NCBI RefSeq assembly: GCF_004122115.1
Contig: NZ_SBKP01000013.1
Coordinates: forward strand, 1 to 64,000
Direction of reading: 5' to 3'
Source of the DNA: Sphingobium fluviale
GTDB lineage: Bacteria; Pseudomonadota; Alphaproteobacteria; Sphingomonadales; Sphingomonadaceae
Length of the DNA: 64,000 nucleotides
Both the position numbers and the translations under genes were made by a program. The first letter of the stretch is position 1. Every line of letters begins with the position of its first letter. The notes beneath the pieces were generated by a model, which was not told the DNA's origin, did no database searches, and saw only the letters and a list, made by a program, of their open reading frames with translations. This document shows positions 57,136 to 64,000 of the stretch, in pieces.

Positions 57136-58658
57136 TAACTGCGGCCGACCAATACCCGCTCGGTTGCGGGCGCGCCGGTGAAGATGCAGGCGCCGGAGGC
57201 AGGCGCTGCGTCCAAGGGCACATTGCGCAGCGTCAGCTTGTGGCCTTTGAGCCACTCCACCACCGTGTCGAGCGCGTCGCCGGTGGGTTTGCTCCACTCA
57301 ACCTCGACCCAGCCGGGCTTGTCGCCATTGAACGCCGCGGCGAGCGCGTCCTTGTCGGTCACATCGCGGCGGATATTGGCGGAAAGCCGTGCCTTCGCCT
57401 CAGCATGCAGGCTGGCCTGAATATCCTCCAGCATCGCCGCTGCATCGCTGACGAAAGCATCGCGCGCCATAATCGCGCTGTCGAGCTTGCCCGCCTCGTT
57501 ATACAGCCGGTCGCGACGGAGTACGGAAACATTTCCGCCCGCAACATCGCGCCCGCCGACCTCGATGATGATCGGTGCGCCCTTCTTGACCCAGCCCCAG
57601 CGCTTGGTAGCGGCCTTGGTCGGTCTCTTGTCAAACAGCACGCGCAGCGGCTCGCGGAACACATCAAGCGCGCCCAGTGCCTTTGCCAGATCCTCGCAGT
57701 AAGCGATTATGGCAGCATCCTCGTCATTGTCGCGCAGCATCGGCACGATCACGATCTGATGCGGCGCAATCTGTGGCGGGCAACGCAGCCCATCATCATC
57801 GCCATGCACCATGATGACGCCGCCGATCAGGCGCGTGGATACGCCCCAGCTCGTGGTGTGGGCGAGCTGCTGGCCGCCTTCCTGATCCTGATATTTGATG
57901 CCCGCTGCCTCGGCAAAGCCAGTGCCGAGATAATGCGAGGTGCCAGCTTGAAGCGCCTTGCCGTCCTGCATCATAGCCTCGATGCTGTAGGTGGCGACTG
58001 CACCGGGAAAGCGCTCATTCTCCGGCTTTTCGCCGGCAACAACCGGCATCGCCAGCGCGCTTTCGGCAAAATCACGATACATTTCCAGCGCGCGCATCGT
58101 CTCGCTCATGGCGTCGTCGCGCGTGGCGTGGGCGGTGTGCCCTTCCTGCCAGAGGAACTCCGACGTGCGTAAAAACATGCGCGTGCGCATTTCCCAGCGC
58201 ACCACGTTCGCCCACTGGTTGACCATCAACGGCAGATCGCGCCAGCTCTGCACCCAGCGGCTCATCGCCTGGCCGATCACCGTCTCAGACGTGGGGCGCA
58301 CAACCAGCGGCTCCTCCAGCTTCGCCTCCGGATCGGGGATCAGCCTGCCCTTGCCGTCAGCAATCAGGCGATGATGGGTGACGACCGCCATCTCCTTGGC
58401 GAAGCCATCGACATGATCGGCCTCTTTCTCGAAGAAGGAGAGCGGGATAAACAGCGGGAAATAGCAATTCTCCACCCCAGCAGCCTTGATCCGCGCGTCC
58501 ATCAGCTTCTGGATGCGCTCCCAGATGCCATAGCCCCACGGGCGGATCACCATGCACCCGCGCACGCCCGATTCCTCGGCAAGATCAGCCTCTGAGATGA
58601 CGGCCTGATACCAGGCGGCAAAATCCTGTTCGCGGGTGACGGGGAGTGCGTGTTTCAC
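57132..58658 (-). CDS. proS: Prolyl-tRNA synthetase, archaeal/eukaryotic-type
   Basis: 508-residue class II synthetase. Motif 1 region SGVRGCMVIRPWGYGIWERIQ, motif 2 VNQWANVVRWEMRTRMFLRTSEFLWQEGHTAHAT, motif 3 SWGVSTRLIGGVIMVHGDDDGLRCPPQIAPHQIVIVP. There is no insertion editing domain between motifs 2 and 3; an extra C-terminal domain follows the anticodon-binding domain and the chain ends in tyrosine (VLVGRSY). This is the archaeal-type architecture rather than the short alphaproteobacterial one. Confidence 0.95.
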   Translation of the reverse strand: MKHALPVTREQDFAAWYQAVISEADLAEESGVRGCMVIRPWGYGIWERIQKLMDARIKAAGVENCYFPLFIPLSFFEKEADHVDGFAKEMAVVTHHRLIADGKGRLIPDPEAKLEEPLVVRPTSETVIGQAMSRWVQSWRDLPLMVNQWANVVRWEMRTRMFLRTSEFLWQEGHTAHATRDDAMSETMRALEMYRDFAESALAMPVVAGEKPENERFPGAVATYSIEAMMQDGKALQAGTSHYLGTGFAEAAGIKYQDQEGGQQLAHTTSWGVSTRLIGGVIMVHGDDDGLRCPPQIAPHQIVIVPMLRDNDEDAAIIAYCEDLAKALGALDVFREPLRVLFDKRPTKAATKRWGWVKKGAPIIIEVGGRDVAGGNVSVLRRDRLYNEAGKLDSAIMARDAFVSDAAAMLEDIQASLHAEAKARLSANIRRDVTDKDALAAAFNGDKPGWVEVEWSKPTGDALDTVVEWLKGHKLTLRNVPLDAAPASGACIFTGAPATERVLVGRSY

Positions 58659-58694
58659 GGGGCTAATCCTGCTTACGGGGCTTAAAATGCCAAC

Positions 58695-58716
58695 AGCCCC
58701 GCCATTAGGCGAGGCT
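58695..58716 (-). terminator. Possible terminator hairpin after phaR
   Basis: On the minus strand AGCCTCGCC-TAAT-GGCGGGGCT folds with one G-T pair, then GTTGGCATTTT. The T-run is displaced, so this is a moderate candidate. Confidence 0.45.
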
Positions 58717-58743
58717 GCTTTGCGTGTCGAGGGGTTTGCCCTC

Positions 58744-59301
58744 CTAGCTCAGCTTGTCGATCTTGGCATTGAGCGATGCAAGTTGCGCCTTGAGCTGGGC
58801 AATCTCGTCGTCCTTCGCGCCTTCGTCCTTTTTGGCGGCACTCGCCCCGACAGCAGGCGTGAAGGCCTGCGTAGCCGCCTCGAACATTTCCATATTGCGC
58901 TTGGCGATCTCTGCGAATGGCCCGGCGGTAAATGCGCCCTGCATCGCCTGCTGAAACTGCTGCTGGTTTTTGCGGAATGCCTCCATCGAGGATTCCAGAT
59001 ATTGGGGCACCAGCGACTGCATCGAATCGCCATACATCGAGATGAGCTGGCGCAGGAAGTTGACCGGCAGCATGTTTTTGCCGCGGCTTTCCTCTTCCAT
59101 GATGATCTGTGTCAGCACGTTGTGCGTGATGTCTTCATCGGTCTTGGCATCGACGACCGTAAACTCGCGCCCCTCCCGCGTCATCTGCGAGAGCAATTCG
59201 AGCGTGATATAGCTGGAGGTTTCGGTATTATAGAGTCGTCTGTTCGCGTATTTCTTGATGACGATCGGTGATGATGCATCCACGCCCTTTTTTTGTGCCA
59301 T
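58744..59301 (-). CDS. phaR: Polyhydroxyalkanoate synthesis repressor PhaR
   Basis: 185 residues. N-terminal DNA-binding motif VIKKYANRRLYNTETSSYITLELLSQM, then two PHB-accumulation regulatory segments (ILTQIIMEEESRG-like VLTQIIMEEESRGKNMLPVNFLRQLISMYGDSMQSLVPQYLESSMEAF), and a C-terminal coiled-coil (EIAQLKAQLASLNAKIDKL). PhaR senses PHB granules and represses phasin and synthesis genes. AAGGAGC lies upstream. Its ATG (59301-59299) overlaps the ATG of the divergent PhaC-like gene. Confidence 0.95.
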   Translation of the reverse strand: MAQKKGVDASSPIVIKKYANRRLYNTETSSYITLELLSQMTREGREFTVVDAKTDEDITHNVLTQIIMEEESRGKNMLPVNFLRQLISMYGDSMQSLVPQYLESSMEAFRKNQQQFQQAMQGAFTAGPFAEIAKRNMEMFEAATQAFTPAVGASAAKKDEGAKDDEIAQLKAQLASLNAKIDKLS

Positions 59302-60397
59302 GACGAGACCCGCTCCTTTGCTTCCCCGCAGCGAAGATGCACCATATTTTCTTGCGCCGCAACATGGGCCGCGCCCTTTGCCGCTTTTTCTTGCGCATTT
59401 ATGGCGGGAAAGCCAAAATGATCCCGATTTGAGACAGAAAGCGCTCGCCGGGCTGCGCGCGTATCAGCATGCGAAGCGTCATGATCCACCCTTGAATCAT
59501 CCCGTTTCAGCGCAGTGCGGTGCGACGCGGCTGCTGCATCCATATTGCGCACAAAAATCGGGCCGCGCGGCGATCGTGCTGATCCCTTCACTCATAAATC
59601 CGCCGCATATCCTCGATATGGCAGGCGAGTCGTCGCTGCTGCGCTACCTGGTTGAATGCGGGCATGACCCATGGCTGGTGGACTGGGGCACTCCGGCGGA
59701 TGATGACCGCAATCTCGATCTTGGCGGCCATATCATGGATAGGTTGCTACCGCTCGTTGCGCAGATTGATCGCCCGGTGATCCTCGTCGGCTATTGCCTT
59801 GGCGGAACTATGGCGCTGGCTGCGGCCGGGCCTGTGGGTGCAAAGGCGGTGGCGACGATCGCATCGCCATGGAACTTCTCTGCCTATCCAGAGGATGATC
59901 GCGCGCTCATCCACACATTATGGACGGAGGCCCAACCTTTATGCGAGCGAATGGGCTATATGCCGATGGAGGTGCTGCAATCCGGCTTTTGGGCGCTCGA
60001 TCCCACCCGCACCGTGCGCAAATATGCGGCCTTTGCCGATATGGAGCCGGGCGGAGACGCGCATCGGGCGTTTCTCGCGGTTGAGGACTGGGCGAACGAT
60101 GGGCCGCCCCTCACCTATGCCGCTGCGCACGAGCTGTTTGAGGATCTCTATGGCGCGGACATGACCGGGCAGGGCCGCTGGTCCGTTGGCGGCAGGATCG
60201 TCGACACCGCCAGCCTCCCCTGCCCCAGTCTCTCGATCCGCTCGATGACGGACAGGATCGTACCCGCAGCCGCAGCCCCCCAATTGAAGGAAAGCCACGA
60301 TTCGGGGCTTGGTCATGTCGGCATGATCGTCAGCCGTCGCGCACCGCAGCAAATTTGGGTCAGACTTTCGCAGTGGTTGTCCGAAAACGGCGGATGA
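59300..60397 (+). CDS. PhaC-like alpha/beta hydrolase-fold protein (possible short PHA synthase)
   Basis: 365 residues. Lipase-like box is GYCLGG with cysteine nucleophile, as in PHA synthases; SLINPPHILDM and DPWLVDWGTPADDDRNLDL are also synthase-like, with Asp in SMTDRIVP and His in GLGHVGMI completing the triad. It has class III length (about 360) rather than class I (about 590), but no PhaE gene is adjacent. The ATG at 59300 has no ribosome site and overlaps the phaR start codon; a TTG at 59318 is an alternative. phaA follows 45 bp downstream of its stop. Synthase versus hydrolase cannot be settled here. Confidence 0.75.
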   Translation: MTRPAPLLPRSEDAPYFLAPQHGPRPLPLFLAHLWRESQNDPDLRQKALAGLRAYQHAKRHDPPLNHPVSAQCGATRLLHPYCAQKSGRAAIVLIPSLINPPHILDMAGESSLLRYLVECGHDPWLVDWGTPADDDRNLDLGGHIMDRLLPLVAQIDRPVILVGYCLGGTMALAAAGPVGAKAVATIASPWNFSAYPEDDRALIHTLWTEAQPLCERMGYMPMEVLQSGFWALDPTRTVRKYAAFADMEPGGDAHRAFLAVEDWANDGPPLTYAAAHELFEDLYGADMTGQGRWSVGGRIVDTASLPCPSLSIRSMTDRIVPAAAAPQLKESHDSGLGHVGMIVSRRAPQQIWVRLSQWLSENGG

Positions 60398-60442
60398 GCT
60401 AATGCCGCTTCGCACCATAACAATATCCTGCACGGAGATACT

Positions 60443-61615
60443 ATGAGCAATATCGTTATCACCGCCGCGAGGCGCACCGCCGTTGGCAGCTTCCTGGGCG
60501 CCTATGCCAATACTCCCGCCCACGAGCTGGGGCGCATCGCCATCGAGTCGGCGCTCGCGCAGGCGGGACTCGCGCCGGAGGAGATTGATGAGGTGATCTT
60601 CGGCCAGGTCCTCACCACCGCGCAGGGCCAGAACCCGACGCGGCAGGCGGCCATCAACGCGGGCATCCCCAAGGATCGCACCGCCTTCACCATCAATCAG
60701 GTCTGCGGATCGGGCCTGCGCTCGGTCGCGCTGGCGGCGCAGGCGATCCAGACCGGCGACGCGCGCATCATGCTGGCAGGCGGGCAGGAGAATATGTCCA
60801 TGTCTCCCCATGCGCAAAATCTGCGCGGCGGCATCAAGATGGGCAACGCCTCTCTGGTCGATACGATGGTGTTTGACGGCCTGACCGACGCCTTCAACGG
60901 CTATCACATGGGCATCACGGCGGAAAACCTCGCCGAGCAGTATCAGATCACCCGCGAAGAGCAGGATGCCTTCGCTGTCGGTAGCCAGAACAAGGCAGAG
61001 GCGGCGCGTGCCGCCGGGCGCTTTGCCGACGAAATCGTGCCGGTGACGATCAAGGGCCGCAAGGGCGATATCATCGTCGATCAGGATGAATATATCCGCG
61101 CCGGCGCGACAATCGAGGCGATGCAGGGCTTGAAGCCCGCGTTCAAGAAGGACGGCACCGTCACCGCCGCCAACGCCAGCGGCCTTAATGACGGCGCGGC
61201 CGCGCTGATCCTGATGACCGAGGAGGAAGCCGCGAAGCGCGGCGCGACCGTGCTCGGCCGGATCGCAAGCTGGGCCACCTGCGGCGTTGACCCGTCGATC
61301 ATGGGCATCGGCCCCGCCCCCGCCAGCCGCAAGGCGCTGGAAAAAGCGGGCTGGAGCATCGCCGACCTCGATCTGATCGAGGCGAACGAGGCCTTCGCGG
61401 CGCAGGCGCTGGCGGTAGGCAAGGAGCTGGGCTGGGACGCGGCGAAGGTCAATGTCAACGGCGGGGCCATCGCCATCGGCCACCCGATAGGCGCATCGGG
61501 CGCGCGCATCCTCACCACCCTGCTTTATGAAATGGGCAGGCGCGACGCCAAGAAAGGCCTTGCCACGCTCTGCATCGGCGGTGGCATGGGCATCGCCATG
61601 TGCATCGAGCGGTAA
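60443..61615 (+). CDS. phaA: Acetyl-CoA acetyltransferase (beta-ketothiolase)
   Basis: 390-residue thiolase. Condenses two acetyl-CoA to acetoacetyl-CoA, first step of PHB synthesis. Acyl-acceptor cysteine in [38 protein letters not shown] with catalytic His, and the second cysteine in [14 protein letters not shown]. Downstream of the PhaC-like gene. No phaB reductase follows. Confidence 0.95.
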   Translation: MSNIVITAARRTAVGSFLGAYANTPAHELGRIAIESALAQAGLAPEEIDEVIFGQVLTTAQGQNPTRQAAINAGIPKDRTAFTINQVCGSGLRSVALAAQAIQTGDARIMLAGGQENMSMSPHAQNLRGGIKMGNASLVDTMVFDGLTDAFNGYHMGITAENLAEQYQITREEQDAFAVGSQNKAEAARAAGRFADEIVPVTIKGRKGDIIVDQDEYIRAGATIEAMQGLKPAFKKDGTVTAANASGLNDGAAALILMTEEEAAKRGATVLGRIASWATCGVDPSIMGIGPAPASRKALEKAGWSIADLDLIEANEAFAAQALAVGKELGWDAAKVNVNGGAIAIGHPIGASGARILTTLLYEMGRRDAKKGLATLCIGGGMGIAMCIER

Positions 61616-61639
61616 ACGGGCGAGCTTACCAAGGAAGCG

Positions 61640-61668
61640 GGCCGTCGGGTAAAACCGGCGGCCTTTTT
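61640..61668 (+). terminator. Rho-independent terminator of phaA
   Basis: GGCCGTCGG and CCGGCGGCC pair (one T-G pair) over a 6-base loop, followed by TTTTT. It begins 25 bp after the phaA stop and ends before the convergent alr. Confidence 0.88.
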
Positions 61669-61670
61669 CA

Positions 61671-62720
61671 TTACACCCAGTAACGCTCGAAGCGATGCCC
61701 CAGCCGCGTCAACAGCTCATATTGCGACAGGCCGGATACCAGCGCGGTATAACCCAGGTCATAGTCGATATCGACCCAGTCACCCTCTTGCAGTGAGGGG
61801 CACTCATTGACGTCTATCGTCACGAGATCCATCGATACACGGCCGATCACCGCCAGACGCGCGCCGTCCTTCAGCGCTGCGCCGGAACCGGAGAAGATGC
61901 GTGCAAAACCATCTGCATAGCCGATGTTGATCGTCGCGGTTTCCATCGTGCGGTCGGCGATGAATTCCGCGCCATAGCCTACGGATTCGCCACCACGCAC
62001 GGTGCGGCGTTGCAGGATTTCGGCCTGCGGCGTGACCACCGCCTGAATGTTCAGCTCTGCGTCCAGCGTAGGTGTGCCGCCATAGAGCGCAATGCCGGGC
62101 CGGGTGAGGTCGAACGCGAAATCGGTGCCTCGGCAGATGCCCGCGCTGTTCGCCAGGCTGTATCGATTGGCCTTGATGGACTTCTTGGCCTCATTAAACA
62201 GCATCAGTTGAATGTCATTAAGGTGATGATCGTCCTCGGCGCTAACGAGGTGGCTCATCAGCGTATCGATCTCCAGCCCGTCGAACAGGCCCATGTCCAG
62301 CCCGTCGAGCGAGAGGCCGAGCCGGTTCATACCGGTGTCGATCATCACATCGCACGGGCCGCCGTTGGCCGCTTTCCAGCGCGCGATCTGCGCCGGGCTG
62401 TTCAGCACAGGCCGCGCGCGCGATGCCAGCGCGATCTCCATATCCTCAGGCCGAACGCCGTGAAACACGCTGAGCGACACGCCATCGCCCAGCCCCGGCT
62501 CGACATGCTGCGCCTCTTCCCATGTCGCGACGAAGAAATCGCGGCATCCTTCGGCGGCGAGATGCTCCATCACCCCTTCCGCGCCGAGGCCATAGCCATT
62601 GGCCTTGATCGTCGCGCCGCAGGCCGCGCTGCCGCTCTGTTCCTTGAGCCAGCGATAATTGGAGAGCAGCGCCTGCTTGTCCAGCCGGAGCCGCAGGGGT
62701 GATTGATAGTCCATGCTCAT
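61671..62720 (-). CDS. alr: Alanine racemase
   Basis: 349 residues, PLP fold-type III. Interconverts L- and D-alanine for peptidoglycan. PLP lysine in TIKANGYGLGAEGV, MIDTGMNRLGLS, DLTRPGIALYGG, the catalytic tyrosine SVGYGAEF, and NIGYADGFAR. ATG at 62720; ATG at 62714 is an alternative. Confidence 0.95.
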   Translation of the reverse strand: MSMDYQSPLRLRLDKQALLSNYRWLKEQSGSAACGATIKANGYGLGAEGVMEHLAAEGCRDFFVATWEEAQHVEPGLGDGVSLSVFHGVRPEDMEIALASRARPVLNSPAQIARWKAANGGPCDVMIDTGMNRLGLSLDGLDMGLFDGLEIDTLMSHLVSAEDDHHLNDIQLMLFNEAKKSIKANRYSLANSAGICRGTDFAFDLTRPGIALYGGTPTLDAELNIQAVVTPQAEILQRRTVRGGESVGYGAEFIADRTMETATINIGYADGFARIFSGSGAALKDGARLAVIGRVSMDLVTIDVNECPSLQEGDWVDIDYDLGYTALVSGLSQYELLTRLGHRFERYWV

Positions 62721-62742
62721 AGCGAAAAATGCCCCACCGCGC

Positions 62743-64000
62743 CTAATCTGCCCACATGCCCCCCTTGGTTTCCTTCAACCCCCATAGGCACACCAGCAGG
62801 GCCATTAGCACGACCGCGAACGTATACCAGAGGCCCGCATAAACATTGCCTGACCGCGCTGCAATATACACGCTGACAAGTGGAAGAAATCCGCCGAAAT
62901 AGCCGGTGCCGATATGATAGGGGATCGACATGGAGCTGTAGCGCACCTTGGGCGGAAACATCTCTGCCAAAAGCGCCGCAACCGGCCCATAGGTCATGCC
63001 TGACAGCGCTGACAGCGCCAGCAGTAAGCCGATGATGATGAGCGCGCTGGAAAGCGGGGGGTGCTGTTTGGCAAAGCTGTATCCGGCAGCCTCCAGTGCG
63101 GGCTTGATCGTATTTGGATCGCCGATCGCCAGAGTGCGATCTCCGATACGCATGGAAGCAGGCAAATATGTGTCGCCATATCCGCCGATCTGCTCGCGCT
63201 GATACTGCACACCCAGCCGGGTCAGCTCCGCAAGCGCCTGCCCGCATGGGGTTTTCTGATTGGCGCTGAAGGGATCGAACGCACATTCGTTCGCCACTAC
63301 TACTACCGGCGCAGCCTCTTCCGCCGAGGCCCGGCCCGGATTGGCGGCATGGCCCATAACAAGCATCAGCGGGAACAGCAGCAGCAGCGTCAGGACATAG
63401 CCAATGATGATCGGCTTCTTTCGCCCTACCTTATCGGATAAGTGGCCGAACAGGATGAAGAAGCCCATGCCCAGCGTGGCGGCGATGCCGATGGTGATCT
63501 CAGCCCATGTCTCATCAACCTGCAACGGCCCCTTGAGCAGGCTCAATCCGCTGAAGAAGGCCGTGTACCAGATCACGGTCAGCCCCGCCGCGATGCCGAA
63601 CAGTGCCACGAAAATCCGCTTCTTGTTGCCTGGATAGGTAAAGCTCTCGACAAAGGGGTTGCTCGCCAGCTCGCCTTCCTCCTTCATCGCCTTGAACACC
63701 GGGCTTTCCGAGAGCTTCATGCGCATCCAGAGCGAGAGGGCCAGCAGCAGCAGCGAGATCAGGAACGGCACGCGCCAGCCCCATGTCGCCCATGCGTCCG
63801 CCGGGATCAGCGCTTTGCACAAGAGCACGACGACAAGGCTCAGCACGAAGCCGCCCACCACGCTGGCCTGAATGAAGCTGGTGTAAAAACCGCGCTTTTC
63901 CGGCGGCGCATGCTCTGACACATAGACCGCCGCGCCGCCATATTCACCGCCGAGCGCCAAGCCCTGGCATATGCGCAGCAACAAGACCAACGCTGGCGCG
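62743..64000 (-). CDS. MFS transporter, MHS type (N-terminus beyond the window)
   Basis: 419 residues visible; the frame is still open at the window edge. RICQGLALGGEYGGAAVYVSEHAPPEKRGF and GWRVPFLISLLLLALSLWMRMKLSESPVF are MHS-family markers, and DKVGRKKPIIIGYVLTLLL is the repeated loop motif. About eight membrane helices are visible. An ~110-residue hydrophilic insertion with cysteine pair (NECAFDPF, KTPCGQAL) splits the second half, which is unusual for the family. Substrate unknown. Confidence 0.9.
   Translation of the reverse strand, partial: APALVLLLRICQGLALGGEYGGAAVYVSEHAPPEKRGFYTSFIQASVVGGFVLSLVVVLLCKALIPADAWATWGWRVPFLISLLLLALSLWMRMKLSESPVFKAMKEEGELASNPFVESFTYPGNKKRIFVALFGIAAGLTVIWYTAFFSGLSLLKGPLQVDETWAEITIGIAATLGMGFFILFGHLSDKVGRKKPIIIGYVLTLLLLFPLMLVMGHAANPGRASAEEAAPVVVVANECAFDPFSANQKTPCGQALAELTRLGVQYQREQIGGYGDTYLPASMRIGDRTLAIGDPNTIKPALEAAGYSFAKQHPPLSSALIIIGLLLALSALSGMTYGPVAALLAEMFPPKVRYSSMSIPYHIGTGYFGGFLPLVSVYIAARSGNVYAGLWYTFAVVLMALLVCLWGLKETKGGMWAD

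Overview
The window reads as a stretch of chromosome from an alphaproteobacterium, most likely of the order Sphingomonadales. The indications are GC-rich coding sequence, the dusB-ntrB-ntrC-ntrY-ntrX-hfq-hflX gene order, an Hfq with two Sm domains in one chain (known from Zymomonas), a ChvI/ChvG-HprK-RapZ-EIIA-HPr cluster next to pckA, and short palindromic intergenic repeats of the type common in sphingomonads. Nearly all of it is core housekeeping sequence. No rRNA, tRNA, CRISPR array or complete transposase was seen.

Layout. 1-3.1 kb is an accessory patch: mazG with a repetitive N-terminal extension, a REP/REPIN-like inverted pair, an orphan membrane-anchored protein, and a parDE toxin-antitoxin pair sitting between intact hflX and a second, diverged copy of the hflX 3' end. 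3.1-12.6 kb (minus strand) is one long, tightly packed cluster dusB-ntrB-ntrC-ntrY-ntrX-hfq-hflX; a MITE-like element lies directly in front of hflX. 12.7-14.4 kb carries ispDF and pncC, and 14.3-15.8 kb carries lipA-ratA on the other strand. 15.8-18.6 kb is a bicarbonate operon: SbtA-type transporter, PII-like SbtB, beta-carbonic anhydrase, and an alpha/beta-hydrolase that lacks its nucleophile. 18.7-21.1 kb holds pepA-holC and ndk. 21.3-26.8 kb is the envelope operon lptD-surA-pdxA-rsmA. 26.8-31.1 kb (minus) has a TPR protein, rsmB, guaB and a CitE-like lyase. 31.2-32.7 kb is a paraslipin/NfeD pair.

From 33.2 kb, pckA diverges from a run of genes that overlap by a few bases each: chvI-chvG-hprK-rapZ-EIIA-HPr, followed by an rRNA methyltransferase and an MFS carrier. 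This links an envelope/acid-sensing two-component system to a regulatory (non-sugar) phosphotransferase relay and to gluconeogenesis. 41.6-49.3 kb has a mechanosensitive channel, a dipeptide epimerase, PHA depolymerase, an ABC exporter, ettA and a small Asn/Ala-repeat lipoprotein. 49.4-52.5 kb is the E2/thioesterase/E3 part of pyruvate dehydrogenase, without pdhAB. 52.6-53.5 kb has a universal stress protein and then a GIY-YIG nuclease gene enclosed by perfect 31-bp inverted REP sequences. 53.5-58.7 kb has rnr, an MgtC/DUF4010 membrane protein and an archaeal-type proS. 58.7-61.7 kb is a PHA block: phaR and a PhaC-like gene whose start codons overlap back to back, then phaA. The window ends with alr and the 3' part of an MFS transporter.

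The most interesting points are (i) the GIY-YIG/REP cassette and its structural match to the REPIN near mazG, (ii) the hflX 3'-end duplication around parDE, (iii) the SbtA/SbtB/carbonic anhydrase operon with a nucleophile-less hydrolase, (iv) the double-Sm Hfq with an asymmetric second domain, and (v) the start-codon overlap of phaR with the PhaC-like gene. All gene calls come from reading translated sequence and recognising family motifs; no database search was run.
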